Both the position numbers and the translations under genes were made by a program. Of a DNA stretch of 64,000 nucleotides, positions 1 through 9,060 are shown piece by piece (position 1 is the stretch's first letter; each line of letters opens with the position of its first letter). Origin of the DNA: Branchiostoma floridae. Lineage: Eukaryota; Chordata; Leptocardii; Amphioxiformes; Branchiostomatidae. A model generated the notes under the pieces. It was not told the DNA's origin, did no database searches, and was given only the letters and a program-made list of their open reading frames with translations. The stretch covers positions 15,704,202 to 15,768,201 of the forward strand of contig NC_049991.1 of the NCBI RefSeq assembly GCF_000003815.2, given 5' to 3'.

Positions 1-190
1 AGTAATTTTCTATGATTCCATTTGCTTGTAACGTTAGATTCCAGTACCAAGGTGTTGGCTTTTTTTTTTAACTGCGGACGTGTGGACACAATCAGTATTG
101 GCACTTAGGATATGATATTGGCATTATCTAGAATTAATTTCATTTAAGAAAAAGAATAATAAGTAAACAAAACTTTATCTCTTGTTTCAG

Positions 191-652
191 ATCATCCTTG
201 CCTTCACTGACTCTATCTGTAAGTATGTCTCCAACCATGCCACCTTCTCTTCTGACATTTTGTTTTCCCTTAATGCGCACCCTGGAGCTTCCGTATATGA
301 TTTGACTTCTGACATCTCTCGTCACCCTTTTGTTGAGCCTGACCTGGTGTTCTTGCATGCGGGGACTAACTGTCTTCCCATGCACCGTCCACTCAGCCGG
401 ACTCTTGATGATTTCAGTTACCTTATTTCTGTTACCAAGTCTCGCTTCCCGTCAGCCTCTGTTGTCATCTCTAGCATCCTGCCTAGGTTTGACTCTGAGG
501 TCTATGACAGGAGGCGCTCTGAGTTGAACTTTCATTTGCTTCGCCTATGTTCTCGCCAGGGTGTGTTTTTCCTTGACAATGGTAGCCGGGCTCACCGGGC
601 CATGTTTTCTGTTGATGGTTTACATTTGAGTAGAGCACGGTACTCTCCTATG
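191..652 (+). CDS. SGNH/GDSL esterase-like exon of the mobile element (runs into gap)
   Basis: A pyrimidine-rich acceptor ending in CAG at 188-190 opens a frame that runs to the assembly gap at 653. The translation has the blocks of an SGNH hydrolase-like fold: an FTDSI start in place of GDSI, a PGASVYDL segment, LHAGTN in place of the GxND block, an ISSILPRF strand, and a terminal DGLHLSR matching the catalytic DxxH block. Esterase-like domains of this kind are known accessory parts of several transposable elements, including some LINE ORF1 proteins. The first-block Gly is replaced and the usual third-block Asn is followed by Cys, so catalysis is uncertain. There is no initiator Met at the acceptor, which fits an internal exon. 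Continuity with the downstream repeat ORF cannot be judged because the gap length is nominal. Confidence 0.6.
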
Positions 653-1034
653 NNNNNNNNNNNNNNNNNNNNNNNNNNNNNNNNNNNNNNNNNNNNNNNN
701 NNNNNNNNNNNNNNNNNNNNNNNNNNNNNNNNNNNNNNNNNNNNNNNNNNNNNNNNNNNNNNNNNNNNNNNNNNNNNNNNNNNNNNNNNNNNNNNNNNNN
801 NNNNNNNNNNNNNNNNNNNNNNNNNNNNNNNNNNNNNNNNNNNNNNNNNNNNNNNNNNNNNNNNNNNNNNNNNNNNNNNNNNNNNNNNNNNNNNNNNNNN
901 NNNNNNNNNNNNNNNNNNNNNNNNNNNNNNNNNNNNNNNNNNNNNNNNNNNNNNNNNNNNNNNNNNNNNNNNNNNNNNNNNNNNNNNNNNNNNNNNNNNN
1001 NNNNNNNNNNNNNNNNNNNNNNNNNNNNNNNNNN
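653..1034. other. Assembly gap (run of N)
   Basis: This 382-base run of N separates the esterase-like exon from the GC-rich repeat ORF. The left edge of the sequence after the gap starts inside a minisatellite, so the gap probably results from collapse of that array. Confidence 0.99.
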
Positions 1035-1460
1035 GGGTAGTGCAGGGAAGGGTCCTTCCCAGCCGAGGGGGGTACCTGTAGCTAGACCGGCCCCAGGGAA
1101 GGTAGAGGGGGGTAGTGTGGGGAAGGGACCTTCCCGGCCAAGGGGGGTACCTGTAGCTAGACCGGCCCCAGGGAAGGTAGAGGGGGGTAGTGTGGGGAAG
1201 GGACCTTCCCGGCCAAGGGGGGTACCTGTTCCTGAGCCTAGACCGGCCCCAGGGAAGGTAGAGGGGGGTAGTGCAGGGAAGGGTCCTCCCCGGCCAAGGG
1301 GGGTACCTGTAGCTAGACCGGCCCCAGGGAAGGTAGAGGGGGGTAGTGTGGGGAAGGGTCCTTCCCGGCCAAGGAGGGGACCTGTTCCTGAGCCTAGACT
1401 GGCCCCAGGGAAGGTAGAGGGGGGTAGTGTGGGGAAGGGTCCTTCCCGGCCAAGGAGCAC
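1035..1460 (+). repeat. GC-rich coding minisatellite, 75-81 bp unit
   Basis: About five tandem units share the core gggaagggaccttcccggcc. Units alternate between 75 bp and 81 bp; the longer form adds a Pro-Glu pair. All length changes are multiples of three, so the plus-strand frame is kept. The minus strand is also open here, which is a by-product of the repeat and not evidence of a gene. Confidence 0.9.
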
Positions 1461-2403
1461 ACGTACATTGAGTAAGAGTGAGTGGAAGAATATGATGAAT
1501 AAAAGGCTTAGTCAGTTTAAAGAAGCACAAGATAAAGGTGAGGTTGTGTGTGGTATTGGTTGTGAAGGGGAAGATGTGCAGTATGTAATATGTCCTACAG
1601 GGTGGAGTAGTTGTAAGCTTAGGAAGGGCAAGGAGAGTACAGGTGTATTAGGAGGGTTTAGCAGGGGAAAGACTAGGTGTAGGAGGGTTAGTGGTAAAGC
1701 TAAGAGGGAGAAGTTGTCAGTACCAACTAGGCTAGAGGTTAGAATGTTGTATAGTGGGCCCCTTAATCCCTCAGGGTGGGTGGAAAAGGTTAAACAGGTA
1801 GGTACTAGTACCTGTAAGAGTAGTGAGGAGGGGGTAGGAGATGTTAGTGATAATGTGACCTGTAAGAGTAGTGAGGAGGGGGGAAATGAGTGTAATATTG
1901 TTGCCTGTGAGTCTAGTAAGTCTAGTAAAGATGGGGTAGAAGATGTGACTGATAGTGATGTCTGTGAGTCTAGTAAGGATGGGGTAGAAGATGTGAGTGA
2001 TAGTGATGTATGTGAGTCTAGTAAGGATGGGGTAGAACTAGAAGATGTGAGTGATAGTGATGTCTGTGAGTCTAGTAAGGATGGGGTAGAAGATGTGAGT
2101 GATAGTGATGTCTGTGAGTCTAGTAAGGATGGAGTAGAAGATGTGAGTGATAGTGATGTCTGTGAGTCTAGTAAGGATGGGGTAGAAGATGTGACTGATA
2201 GTGATGTCTGTGAGTCTAGTAAGGATGGGGTAGAAGATGTGAGTGATAGTGATGTCTGTGAGTCTAGTAAGGATGGGGTAGAAGATGTGAGTGATAGTGA
2301 TGTCTGTGAGTCTAGTAAGGATGGGGTAGAAGATGTGAGTGATAGTGATGTCTGTGAGTCTAGTACTGATAGCGATTCCTGTAAAACTTCTTGTCAGTTT
2401 TGA
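1035..2403 (+). CDS. Repeat-rich basic/acidic protein of the mobile element
   Basis: An open plus-strand frame (clear from 1117, probably from the gap edge) ends at TGA 2401-2403. It has three parts. The first is about five basic Pro/Gly/Arg-rich repeats of 25-27 residues (core GKGPSRPRGVPV, about 1035-1455). The second is a unique segment of about 120 residues with Lys/Arg-rich stretches (about 1456-1800). The third is an acidic array of a 16-residue unit, CESSKDGVEDVSDSDV, about nine times (about 1915-2375). The acidic repeats are Ser/Asp-rich and look like phosphorylation or charge-spacer sequence; no function is recognised. The basic and acidic arrays could form one polyampholyte with the esterase upstream, but the gap prevents proof. 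Confidence 0.5.
1915..2375 (+). repeat. 48-bp coding minisatellite (16-residue acidic unit)
   Basis: Nine near-identical 48-bp units follow one another, differing by single substitutions such as serine/threonine in DVS/DVT. One unit has a 6-bp in-frame insertion (Leu-Glu). High identity points to recent expansion or homogenisation. A second gap (2404-2503) begins right after the stop codon that ends the array. Confidence 0.95.
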
Positions 2404-2503
2404 NNNNNNNNNNNNNNNNNNNNNNNNNNNNNNNNNNNNNNNNNNNNNNNNNNNNNNNNNNNNNNNNNNNNNNNNNNNNNNNNNNNNNNNNNNNNNNNNN
2501 NNN
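2404..2503. other. Assembly gap (100 N)
   Basis: A nominal 100-base gap lies between the acidic repeat ORF and the transposase-like ORF. Its true size is unknown. Confidence 0.99.
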
Positions 2504-2522
2504 ACTCTTGGGACACTAGCAA

Positions 2523-4988
2523 ATGTATCAGGTGTGTGAGTTACAAAAAATGGTAAGTAATGTATGTGGATTCAACATTTCATGTAGAAACCTTAGCTTG
2601 GGGGGCAGTATTCTCTATGATGACAATGATATTGTAGAAATACATGATAAGACTGTGATAGTGACACTTTTTGGTTGTGGGGGAGGTAAACCTATTAATT
2701 TCCATCCAGACAGGCCATGTTCCTCAGCATGTGCCCATTGTAAGAAGCCACCTGTTTTTCAATTTGATAAGTATACACATCCACAGGGATGGAATGAATC
2801 ACTTAGAACTTGGGTAATCGATAATACAGGACTTTCTAGTACAGACTGTGTGTGTCGTTCATGTGAGCGTAACTTTCGACGGCTGGCCAAAGATTCAGTT
2901 TCAGAAATACCAAATTCTTCCACTGACACTCCTGATGCAACATTGCCACAAAAACCATGTTTCATGTCTGAGTTTCATTTATGCCACGAATTGGCCAACC
3001 ATGAGCGTAAAAATTTCTCAGTTGATGACATGATGTCTTACATTCTCTCCATTTCTGAAGCAGCTACAGGATGTAGTTCCTTGCCAAATTCTATTCATAT
3101 GTGCACATTTCATTATCATCAGTTTTGTAGATTTAATGAACAAGATAAATGTACCCATTGCTGCAAGGTAATAAAGTCACATAAAAGGAAACGGTTCTGT
3201 CCAAAATTGAATATTCCACAATCAGCTTTAAAATTGGTTGACTCAAATTTGTTAGAAGGGTCTATTTTGTGCAACTATTGTTATCAATGTTTATATAGAT
3301 CAGGGAATCTTGTCAAGGGTGAGGAAAGTCTAGAAAAACGCTTAGAAATGTTGAGGAATTTTGAAGTAGAACATAGCCTAGAAAACATACCACAATTGGC
3401 TTTGCACCAGGTTTCTTGTAAGGTAGGTGAATTGTTTCTGGAGAATAAATCTTTATTACTTGTTGATGCTTATGATTGTTATGTAGAGAGTATTCAGACA
3501 CTTATTAAGGAATTTGACAGGAAGGAACAAATTGATGAAGCTGATGCTTTCTATTTTCAAGCCAGATGGCTATTAGTTGGGTTATTGAGTGATCTGGGAA
3601 ACTTTCTTTTAATCCACAAAAGTTCAAGCAAAAGTAACAAACTAAGTTTTTTGTTATACTATAAAGATGCTGATTTGATTGAATCCCTTCATTTAGCTTT
3701 ATATTCTGCACGGTTAAACACTTACAAGCGGGATCTTGAGTTAAAGTCTATTCAGTCCAACATCGCTTCTATGTTCACGGATGTAAATCAAGACACAATC
3801 AATTCTTCGCTTTTATCTTCTTTGATGTACATGAATAGTCTAGTTCATCAAGAATCTTCCAAATTCATTGATAAGTTTGTTCAGTGTCCAAGTTCCCTCC
3901 ATGAAATTGACATGTTGCAAATTTCAAAAGAAATAAACCCTATTGTTTGGAACTTTATTGTTGTATTAACTATGCAAAAGTCTGAAATTCTTATGTCTGA
4001 TTTTGAAACATTTGATATGAATAAACATTATTTAACGTTTCTTAAGAATAATTCTAGCCATAGTTCTTCCAAGTTTTTGAGACGTCTTTTTGCTACTTTC
4101 CTTATCTTATTTATTGTCTCTGACGGTCAGTGTAGTTATCCTTTTCACATGATTAATTCAGAATTAATTCATTCTTATAGCCAGTCTACTGATCTTATGC
4201 AATTGTTAAATCGCCTTGGTGTATGTTGTTCCAATGATTCTCATAAAAGATTTATTTCTGGAATGTTAGATCAATTGAGATTAGAAGATAATCATTATAA
4301 TTTGACAGAAGGTTCTTTTACTGTAGCTTCTATAGATAACATCAATAGTGGTAGTCCCCATGCAGCTGTGACAGGTAGTCCCCGAGGGTGGAACGGCACA
4401 TCTATTCAAGCCGTCCAACCAAAACCTAAATCCCTTCTTATTCCCAAGCCAAATTCATCTGTACATAGTAGTGAAGATATCTCTGTAGGTATAGGTAATG
4501 TTACTGAAACTGATGAGCCAGTATCAAAGAAAATCAAATTAGTTTCAAAGTTTAGGCAAAGAAAAAGGTCACCAAAGGAAATTGATCATAGTACTTTATC
4601 CCTTACACCCCCATCTTGTGTTCAGTCTATAGTCCCTTCCACTCCAATATCCCTGACCTTCGAACAGTTTGGAATATCTGAAGAAGAAATGAAAGAGTCT
4701 CATAAATTTAATTCTGAAGTATTACTTTATCAACTTGAAAGATGTATATCAGATTTGACAGATTCTTCTCATAAATTACCCAGTTTGAAATGTAAACTAT
4801 TTTTAGAAAGGGACCCTGTCACAGAAAAGTCTAATATTGCATATTTATCTATAATGAATGAAAATGCTGACTGTAAGGAGACAATGTTAAAAGCCCTTAA
4901 TTTCCTTCACACTTCATTTAATGTTGGCGTTGATATTGAATATTTAGTTGTTGTTGGGGATGCAAATTCATATGACCACCTAGCTTAG
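2523..4988 (+). CDS. Transposase-like protein, Cys-rich N-terminal half (821 aa)
   Basis: Long intron-free frame from ATG 2523 to TAG 4986-4988. The first ~260 residues hold several Cys pairs that look like zinc-binding knuckles: CSSACAHC near residue 66, CVCRSC near 105, CTHCC near 212 and CNYCYQC near 249. A helical, Leu-rich middle follows, then a basic stretch (KKIKLVSKFRQRKRSPK, about 668-684) that could be a nuclear localisation signal. The end, LVVVGDANSYDHL (about 806-818), resembles a strand plus catalytic Asp of an RNase-H-like transposase. I infer it is the first acidic residue of a DDE triad, because the reading resumes in the same frame 226 bp later with a compatible C-terminal half. 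The start is uncertain because the gap and a possible acceptor lie just upstream. Confidence 0.6.
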   Translation: MYQVCELQKMVSNVCGFNISCRNLSLGGSILYDDNDIVEIHDKTVIVTLFGCGGGKPINFHPDRPCSSACAHCKKPPVFQFDKYTHPQGWNESLRTWVIDNTGLSSTDCVCRSCERNFRRLAKDSVSEIPNSSTDTPDATLPQKPCFMSEFHLCHELANHERKNFSVDDMMSYILSISEAATGCSSLPNSIHMCTFHYHQFCRFNEQDKCTHCCKVIKSHKRKRFCPKLNIPQSALKLVDSNLLEGSILCNYCYQCLYRSGNLVKGEESLEKRLEMLRNFEVEHSLENIPQLALHQVSCKVGELFLENKSLLLVDAYDCYVESIQTLIKEFDRKEQIDEADAFYFQARWLLVGLLSDLGNFLLIHKSSSKSNKLSFLLYYKDADLIESLHLALYSARLNTYKRDLELKSIQSNIASMFTDVNQDTINSSLLSSLMYMNSLVHQESSKFIDKFVQCPSSLHEIDMLQISKEINPIVWNFIVVLTMQKSEILMSDFETFDMNKHYLTFLKNNSSHSSSKFLRRLFATFLILFIVSDGQCSYPFHMINSELIHSYSQSTDLMQLLNRLGVCCSNDSHKRFISGMLDQLRLEDNHYNLTEGSFTVASIDNINSGSPHAAVTGSPRGWNGTSIQAVQPKPKSLLIPKPNSSVHSSEDISVGIGNVTETDEPVSKKIKLVSKFRQRKRSPKEIDHSTLSLTPPSCVQSIVPSTPISLTFEQFGISEEEMKESHKFNSEVLLYQLERCISDLTDSSHKLPSLKCKLFLERDPVTEKSNIAYLSIMNENADCKETMLKALNFLHTSFNVGVDIEYLVVVGDANSYDHLA

Positions 4989-5213
4989 ATACTGACCACA
5001 GTTGAAATTGTTAAGCACATGTTCGTTCTTATCACTCACAAAAAAAAGGAAAAGAAGAGTAAATCACGCCATAGTTATGTTATGTTAATGTTATGTTATG
5101 ACGTCAGCGGTGTCCCGGATGTTCTCCGCCATATTGTTGAAGAGTATCCAGAAGTTATTAAACCGTGCTGCGTTCATCCCTTGCACTCGCGTCGTCCTTT
5201 GCGATCCTGGTAG
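4989..5213 (+). other. Foreign filler interrupting the transposase frame
   Basis: Between the two halves lie about 225 bp that do not continue the protein. The first part is A-rich with a short ATGTT repeat. The second part (about 5095-5210) is GC-richer and contains the perfect CRE-like octamer TGACGTCA at 5098-5105. The segment is open in the same frame from 5019 but ends at TAG 5211-5213, and its translation looks unlike either half. I read it as replacement of the internal catalytic segment by unrelated DNA. A retained intron is less likely because the expected middle of the domain is not found on either side. Confidence 0.5.
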
Positions 5214-8027
5214 TTCACTACTGACGAAGCTTTTCTAGAGTATAGAAGGAATAGTACTGACACTACTGATCAATGTTCATCAAGTTGTTCTTTTTCAGCC
5301 CAGACTATTGTTGATAAGGTAAGGGTATTTTTAGAATCAGTACCGCACTTTAGTGACCCAGGTTTTGATAGAGACAACTTTGTAAGAAGACAGGAATTAT
5401 TGAGAATGGAATTAGAAGGTATAGAAGATGACTTCAAGGAGTTTTGTTCCACAGCATGTGCCCGGGATGAAGTATTTTTGTTTTGGCACAGATTTGTTCA
5501 TGATGACTTTATGGCATATATTTCTCTTTTCATAGCAATTAGATCAGGGAATTGGAATTTGCGTTTGTATTCATACAAAATGATGGCACCCCTTTTCCAT
5601 GCCTTTGACCATGTAATATATTCTAGAATCATTCCCTTGCATCTTTGTGATATATTGTCTTGTCCTGACCATATTCTCAGATATTTCCAAGAGGGGGGAT
5701 TTGTTACCAGTATTAATTCTGTTAATTATTCTAATGTAGCTTTAGATGAGAGTCATGAAATGTTGATAAATAGGGACACAAAAGAAGTTATTACAGGGCC
5801 TAACAAATTTGTAATTGAAGATCTTGTTCTGTTTTTACCATATCGAGCTAAATTGATTAAACAAGTTAAAAAACAAATTCTTGTCAAAACAAATTGTAGA
5901 ACTCAAACTGATCTTAGTCCGACTATCATTGAACAAGAAAGGCTGAATATTGTTTATTATGCAAAAAAAGTTGTAGATGCCGGCATTTTTTCTGCCCTTG
6001 TACATGATAGATGTCTGTCCCAACCATTTACAGGAGCTTCTATTTCAGATATTCAAAGAGAAGACTTGCTTAAGTTTAGGGAAATAGGTAAGGCATCATT
6101 AGACACATTCATTAGGTTCAGGATACTTAACAATCCAAGTAATAAAGCACCCCAAAGACGAAAGTCTTTAAGAACTTTTTCTCAAATTAAAATGACAAAG
6201 TCTAGGGTTTCCAAAAGTGAAAAAGACAAAAAGTTAGTTTTAGAATGTTATCGTAGAGTTGTTTCCTGGTCCCAAAATCAAAATAAGCCCCTATCTGAAA
6301 TTGCCCACCTGTTAGATTTGCCCCAGCTAGGTCAGTTTCTGGAGCTGCCTCGTGCTTTATGTAATGCTGATGGAGTCCCTCACAAGGGGGCTAAATCAGC
6401 AACCACTTCTTTTTTCCAGTCTAGATACCCTAGTTCTTTCACCAAAATGTACCCTACCAATTTCTCTCCCCAGTGCTCTGTTTTAGAAGGAATGTTTTTG
6501 ATCAATACATCTCCATTAGGTCAGCATAGAACTTTTCTTGAGTATTCACATTTTCTGTTTCTAAAATGGGTTTTGCCTTTTCTTCAGTCAGGTTGTTATG
6601 AAGTCCATATTGTTTTTGATGACCCCCACCGAAATGGCCCTAGTCCTAAAGATGTTGAAAGAAATAGAAGAGATTCTGTTTTGGAAAATGACAATTTAAC
6701 ACTACTTGATTCAATTTCTGATGATACATGCACCCCAAAAGACTGGAGAAAATTCATTTCCTTGCGTCCAAACAAACGTTTGTTATGTTCTTACTTATGT
6801 ACTTCTTTACTTACAATTTGTACACCTTATTTGAGGCAGCAACAGAAAGTGTTCACAGCTGGGGCATTTACTGATGATAAGAGAGATATGTGTTTTGTTT
6901 CTTCAGTAGATGGCATCTCTCCATATCCAGACTGTAGGTCCAATCACGAGGAAAGTGACACTCGTGTTTGGCTGCATGCTGCTTCAAGCAGTTACAAAAA
7001 CATAATGATTTATTCACCTGATACGGACACGTATCACGTGGGCCTTCCTTTTGTGAGGCATACAGATAAAAGAATTGTCATTTTACAAAAAGCTGAACCA
7101 GGAAATTGGCAATGTCTGGATGTGAACGAGTTGCTATCTTGTTTTGACAAGGACCCTGATCTTTCCTCCCTTTCTAGATATCTACTACCCCATATAATTC
7201 AGTCACTGTTTATCTGTACAGGTTGTGATTATGTTTCCTTTTTTGTTGGCCTTGGTAAGGTATCATTTATGAAAACTTTCTTTCAGTTTTCAGAATTCAT
7301 TTCTAGTGGAAACTCTGACCAAACTAGTGGTTCTCTTTCTTGTGCAGATAAAGATACAGGGTTCTTGGCTTTTGTTCGTTTAGTTGGTAGTGTTTACTTT
7401 CAAAAACACCGTTCTGCTTTTCTTAAGTACTCATCTCCAGCCCAACTTTTCAGAGAAACGAGGGGGGATAATATTTCAAAGATTCATGAAAACTGGTTAC
7501 AAGTTATTAGGGGTGCCATCTTTGAAAGAATAGAGTTTGAAGATAATAGTTTACCTTCCTTTCAGTCCCTTTGGTTCCATTGGTTACGTTCTTGTTGGGT
7601 TTACCTCACTTGGGCTCAGGCTTTAGAGCAGGATTTTTCATCTGTATTGTTAGATAGGTACGGTTGGGAAATAGATAATCATGGTAATTTAATGATTACT
7701 TGGGATTCTAAAGAAAATATTGAAAAGGTGCAGAAGACTGTGGAGTTTTTAACCAGGGGGTGTAAATGTAAAAGTGGGTGCTCTAGTAAAAGATGTAAGT
7801 GTCTCAAGAAAGGTCAAGCATGTGGTCCAGGATGTAGGTGTTTAGATTGTTCTAATTCTATTTGTATTGAGCAAAATGAGGTAAGTCAGGACAATGCTGA
7901 AACAGATTCAGATAGTAGTAGCAGTAGTGATGATCAAGACTATGTAAATCTTATAGATGACTTTTATTGTGGTAGTCTGTCTTTATTAGATCATATTTCT
8001 GATTCAGAATTTTCTGAGGTAGAGTAA
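5214..8027 (+). CDS. Transposase-like C-terminal half: XPG/FEN-like nuclease plus CXC domain
   Basis: The frame is open from 5214 to TAA 8025-8027; the first ATG is at 5406, so as it stands it lacks the N-terminal part. Residue numbers here count from 5400. A conserved AIRSGNWNLR block is followed by VALDESHE (about 117), which I infer carries the final acid of a DDE-type fold. Further on, NHEESDTRVW (about 514), SPDTD (about 539) and TGCDYVSFFVGLGK (about 607) match the acidic clusters and helix-turn-helix GCDY..GxG motif of XPG/FEN1-type nucleases. Near 785-820 a Cys array (CKCKSGCSSKRCKC then CGPGCRCLDC) matches a Tesmin/TSO1-like CXC DNA-binding domain. A Ser/Asp-rich acidic tail ends the protein. 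Confidence 0.65.
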   Translation, partial: FTTDEAFLEYRRNSTDTTDQCSSSCSFSAQTIVDKVRVFLESVPHFSDPGFDRDNFVRRQELLRMELEGIEDDFKEFCSTACARDEVFLFWHRFVHDDFMAYISLFIAIRSGNWNLRLYSYKMMAPLFHAFDHVIYSRIIPLHLCDILSCPDHILRYFQEGGFVTSINSVNYSNVALDESHEMLINRDTKEVITGPNKFVIEDLVLFLPYRAKLIKQVKKQILVKTNCRTQTDLSPTIIEQERLNIVYYAKKVVDAGIFSALVHDRCLSQPFTGASISDIQREDLLKFREIGKASLDTFIRFRILNNPSNKAPQRRKSLRTFSQIKMTKSRVSKSEKDKKLVLECYRRVVSWSQNQNKPLSEIAHLLDLPQLGQFLELPRALCNADGVPHKGAKSATTSFFQSRYPSSFTKMYPTNFSPQCSVLEGMFLINTSPLGQHRTFLEYSHFLFLKWVLPFLQSGCYEVHIVFDDPHRNGPSPKDVERNRRDSVLENDNLTLLDSISDDTCTPKDWRKFISLRPNKRLLCSYLCTSLLTICTPYLRQQQKVFTAGAFTDDKRDMCFVSSVDGISPYPDCRSNHEESDTRVWLHAASSSYKNIMIYSPDTDTYHVGLPFVRHTDKRIVILQKAEPGNWQCLDVNELLSCFDKDPDLSSLSRYLLPHIIQSLFICTGCDYVSFFVGLGKVSFMKTFFQFSEFISSGNSDQTSGSLSCADKDTGFLAFVRLVGSVYFQKHRSAFLKYSSPAQLFRETRGDNISKIHENWLQVIRGAIFERIEFEDNSLPSFQSLWFHWLRSCWVYLTWAQALEQDFSSVLLDRYGWEIDNHGNLMITWDSKENIEKVQKTVEFLTRGCKCKSGCSSKRCKCLKKGQACGPGCRCLDCSNSICIEQNEVSQDNAETDSDSSSSSDDQDYVNLIDDFYCGSLSLLDHISDSEFSEVE

Positions 8028-9060
8028 GGGTAATAATGAGTGAAATAGGACTGTCTATTTTTGTATAGCCTAAGGTATAGGTGAGGGGAAGCTGGTCTTT
8101 TCTGTACTCCTTCACCCACTTTCTCTCCCTCTCTCCTTTTTCCAAAGAACCCCTTCCTGCTAGGTTTAGACATCTGCCCCCGTAGGTAGGTTAGAGGCGC
8201 CTGACCCCTGTAAAGGTCGTACTTAACGACGTCAACATGGGGTACATCACACAGATCCCCGAGTTGACGGGAAAGGCGTAACCCCGCACTTTGGTACGGG
8301 TGCAGGTTGGAGGTTCTGACTTTGTTTCCTTACTCCAGCTGTCCCTCACCTATGGGTTTGGTAGTATAGGGTCATTGCTAAACATATGATCTTAAAATTT
8401 AGATATAACGTTAATATATTCTTAGTCTAAGAAATATCTTGATAAAGTTGATAATATATTTAACATATATCTAAATAAAGATACTAATAGGAGTAAGTGA
8501 ATGAGTGTGAGTGCCTGACTGAGTGTATGATATCTGTAATTGATGAGTAAGTAAGTACCTGATGTATGACGAATGGATATTTACCTTTTTTGTTTGTTTT
8601 TGCATTAGATGGAGTTCTACCCCAGATCAGCTGAGGATGTGCCTCTTGCAGCTCAACTGTCTGTAACTTTAATTTCTTTGATTGACATTGTATCATTGCA
8701 GATACACATGTAATAAGTGAAGTATAAATTCAGAATGATATATCTACTATTAATCATAATGATTGTAAATTCTTAAAGAATATGTACTTTTCCTAACATT
8801 CTTTGAAATATGTTTTATACAGGTGATGTTCTGCTGTGAATCTGAGGAGGGTGACAGCTTTGTTGGTTATGCATATCATTTGGCGTGAATTCAATCATAT
8901 CATTTCACATTATTGGAATTATCATTCTGGCCCAAAGAATCGCCAGATGTTTGGCAGTAAATTGTTTGATTCCAAGTATTGTTTCCAATTGGGCATCAAT
9001 ATTTAGGCATGACTTGTTTGTTTAATAAAGTTTGGCTGGTATTTAACATATATGGCTCAT
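8028..9060 (+). other. 3' flank of the element; possible terminal exon and poly(A) signal
   Basis: No gene is recognised here. Two acceptor-like sites (before 8611 and before 8822) and an AATAAA at 9024-9029 give the look of a plus-strand 3' end. It could be the 3' untranslated exons of the element's transcript or of a host gene in which the element sits. The longest readable stretch from 8611 is only about 34 codons. Confidence 0.25.

Larger units (their letters stand above)
1..8300 (+). mobile_element. Large DDE/XPG-nuclease-type DNA transposon (Academ-like), interrupted
   Basis: All long open frames in this stretch lie on the plus strand and have TE-like content: an SGNH esterase-like exon, two repeat-coded domains, a Cys-rich half, and a half ending in an XPG/FEN-like nuclease signature plus a CXC domain. 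An XPG-type nuclease in a DNA transposon is known from the Academ superfamily, so that is the best comparison; I could not align it. I see no convincing terminal inverted repeats, so both boundaries are approximate and the left one may lie outside the window. Two runs of N (653-1034, 2404-2503) hide part of the coding sequence. The main frame is not continuous: it stops at 4986-4988 and reopens at 5214. A fast-evolving domesticated host gene is an alternative, but the break argues against it. Confidence 0.6.

Noticed and set aside
592-1530. Minus-strand Pro/Leu-rich frame opposite the GC-rich repeat array
   Set aside because: It is the antisense of a coding minisatellite whose 75-81 bp unit lacks stops on both strands; it also runs through the N gap. 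The plus strand has the better context.
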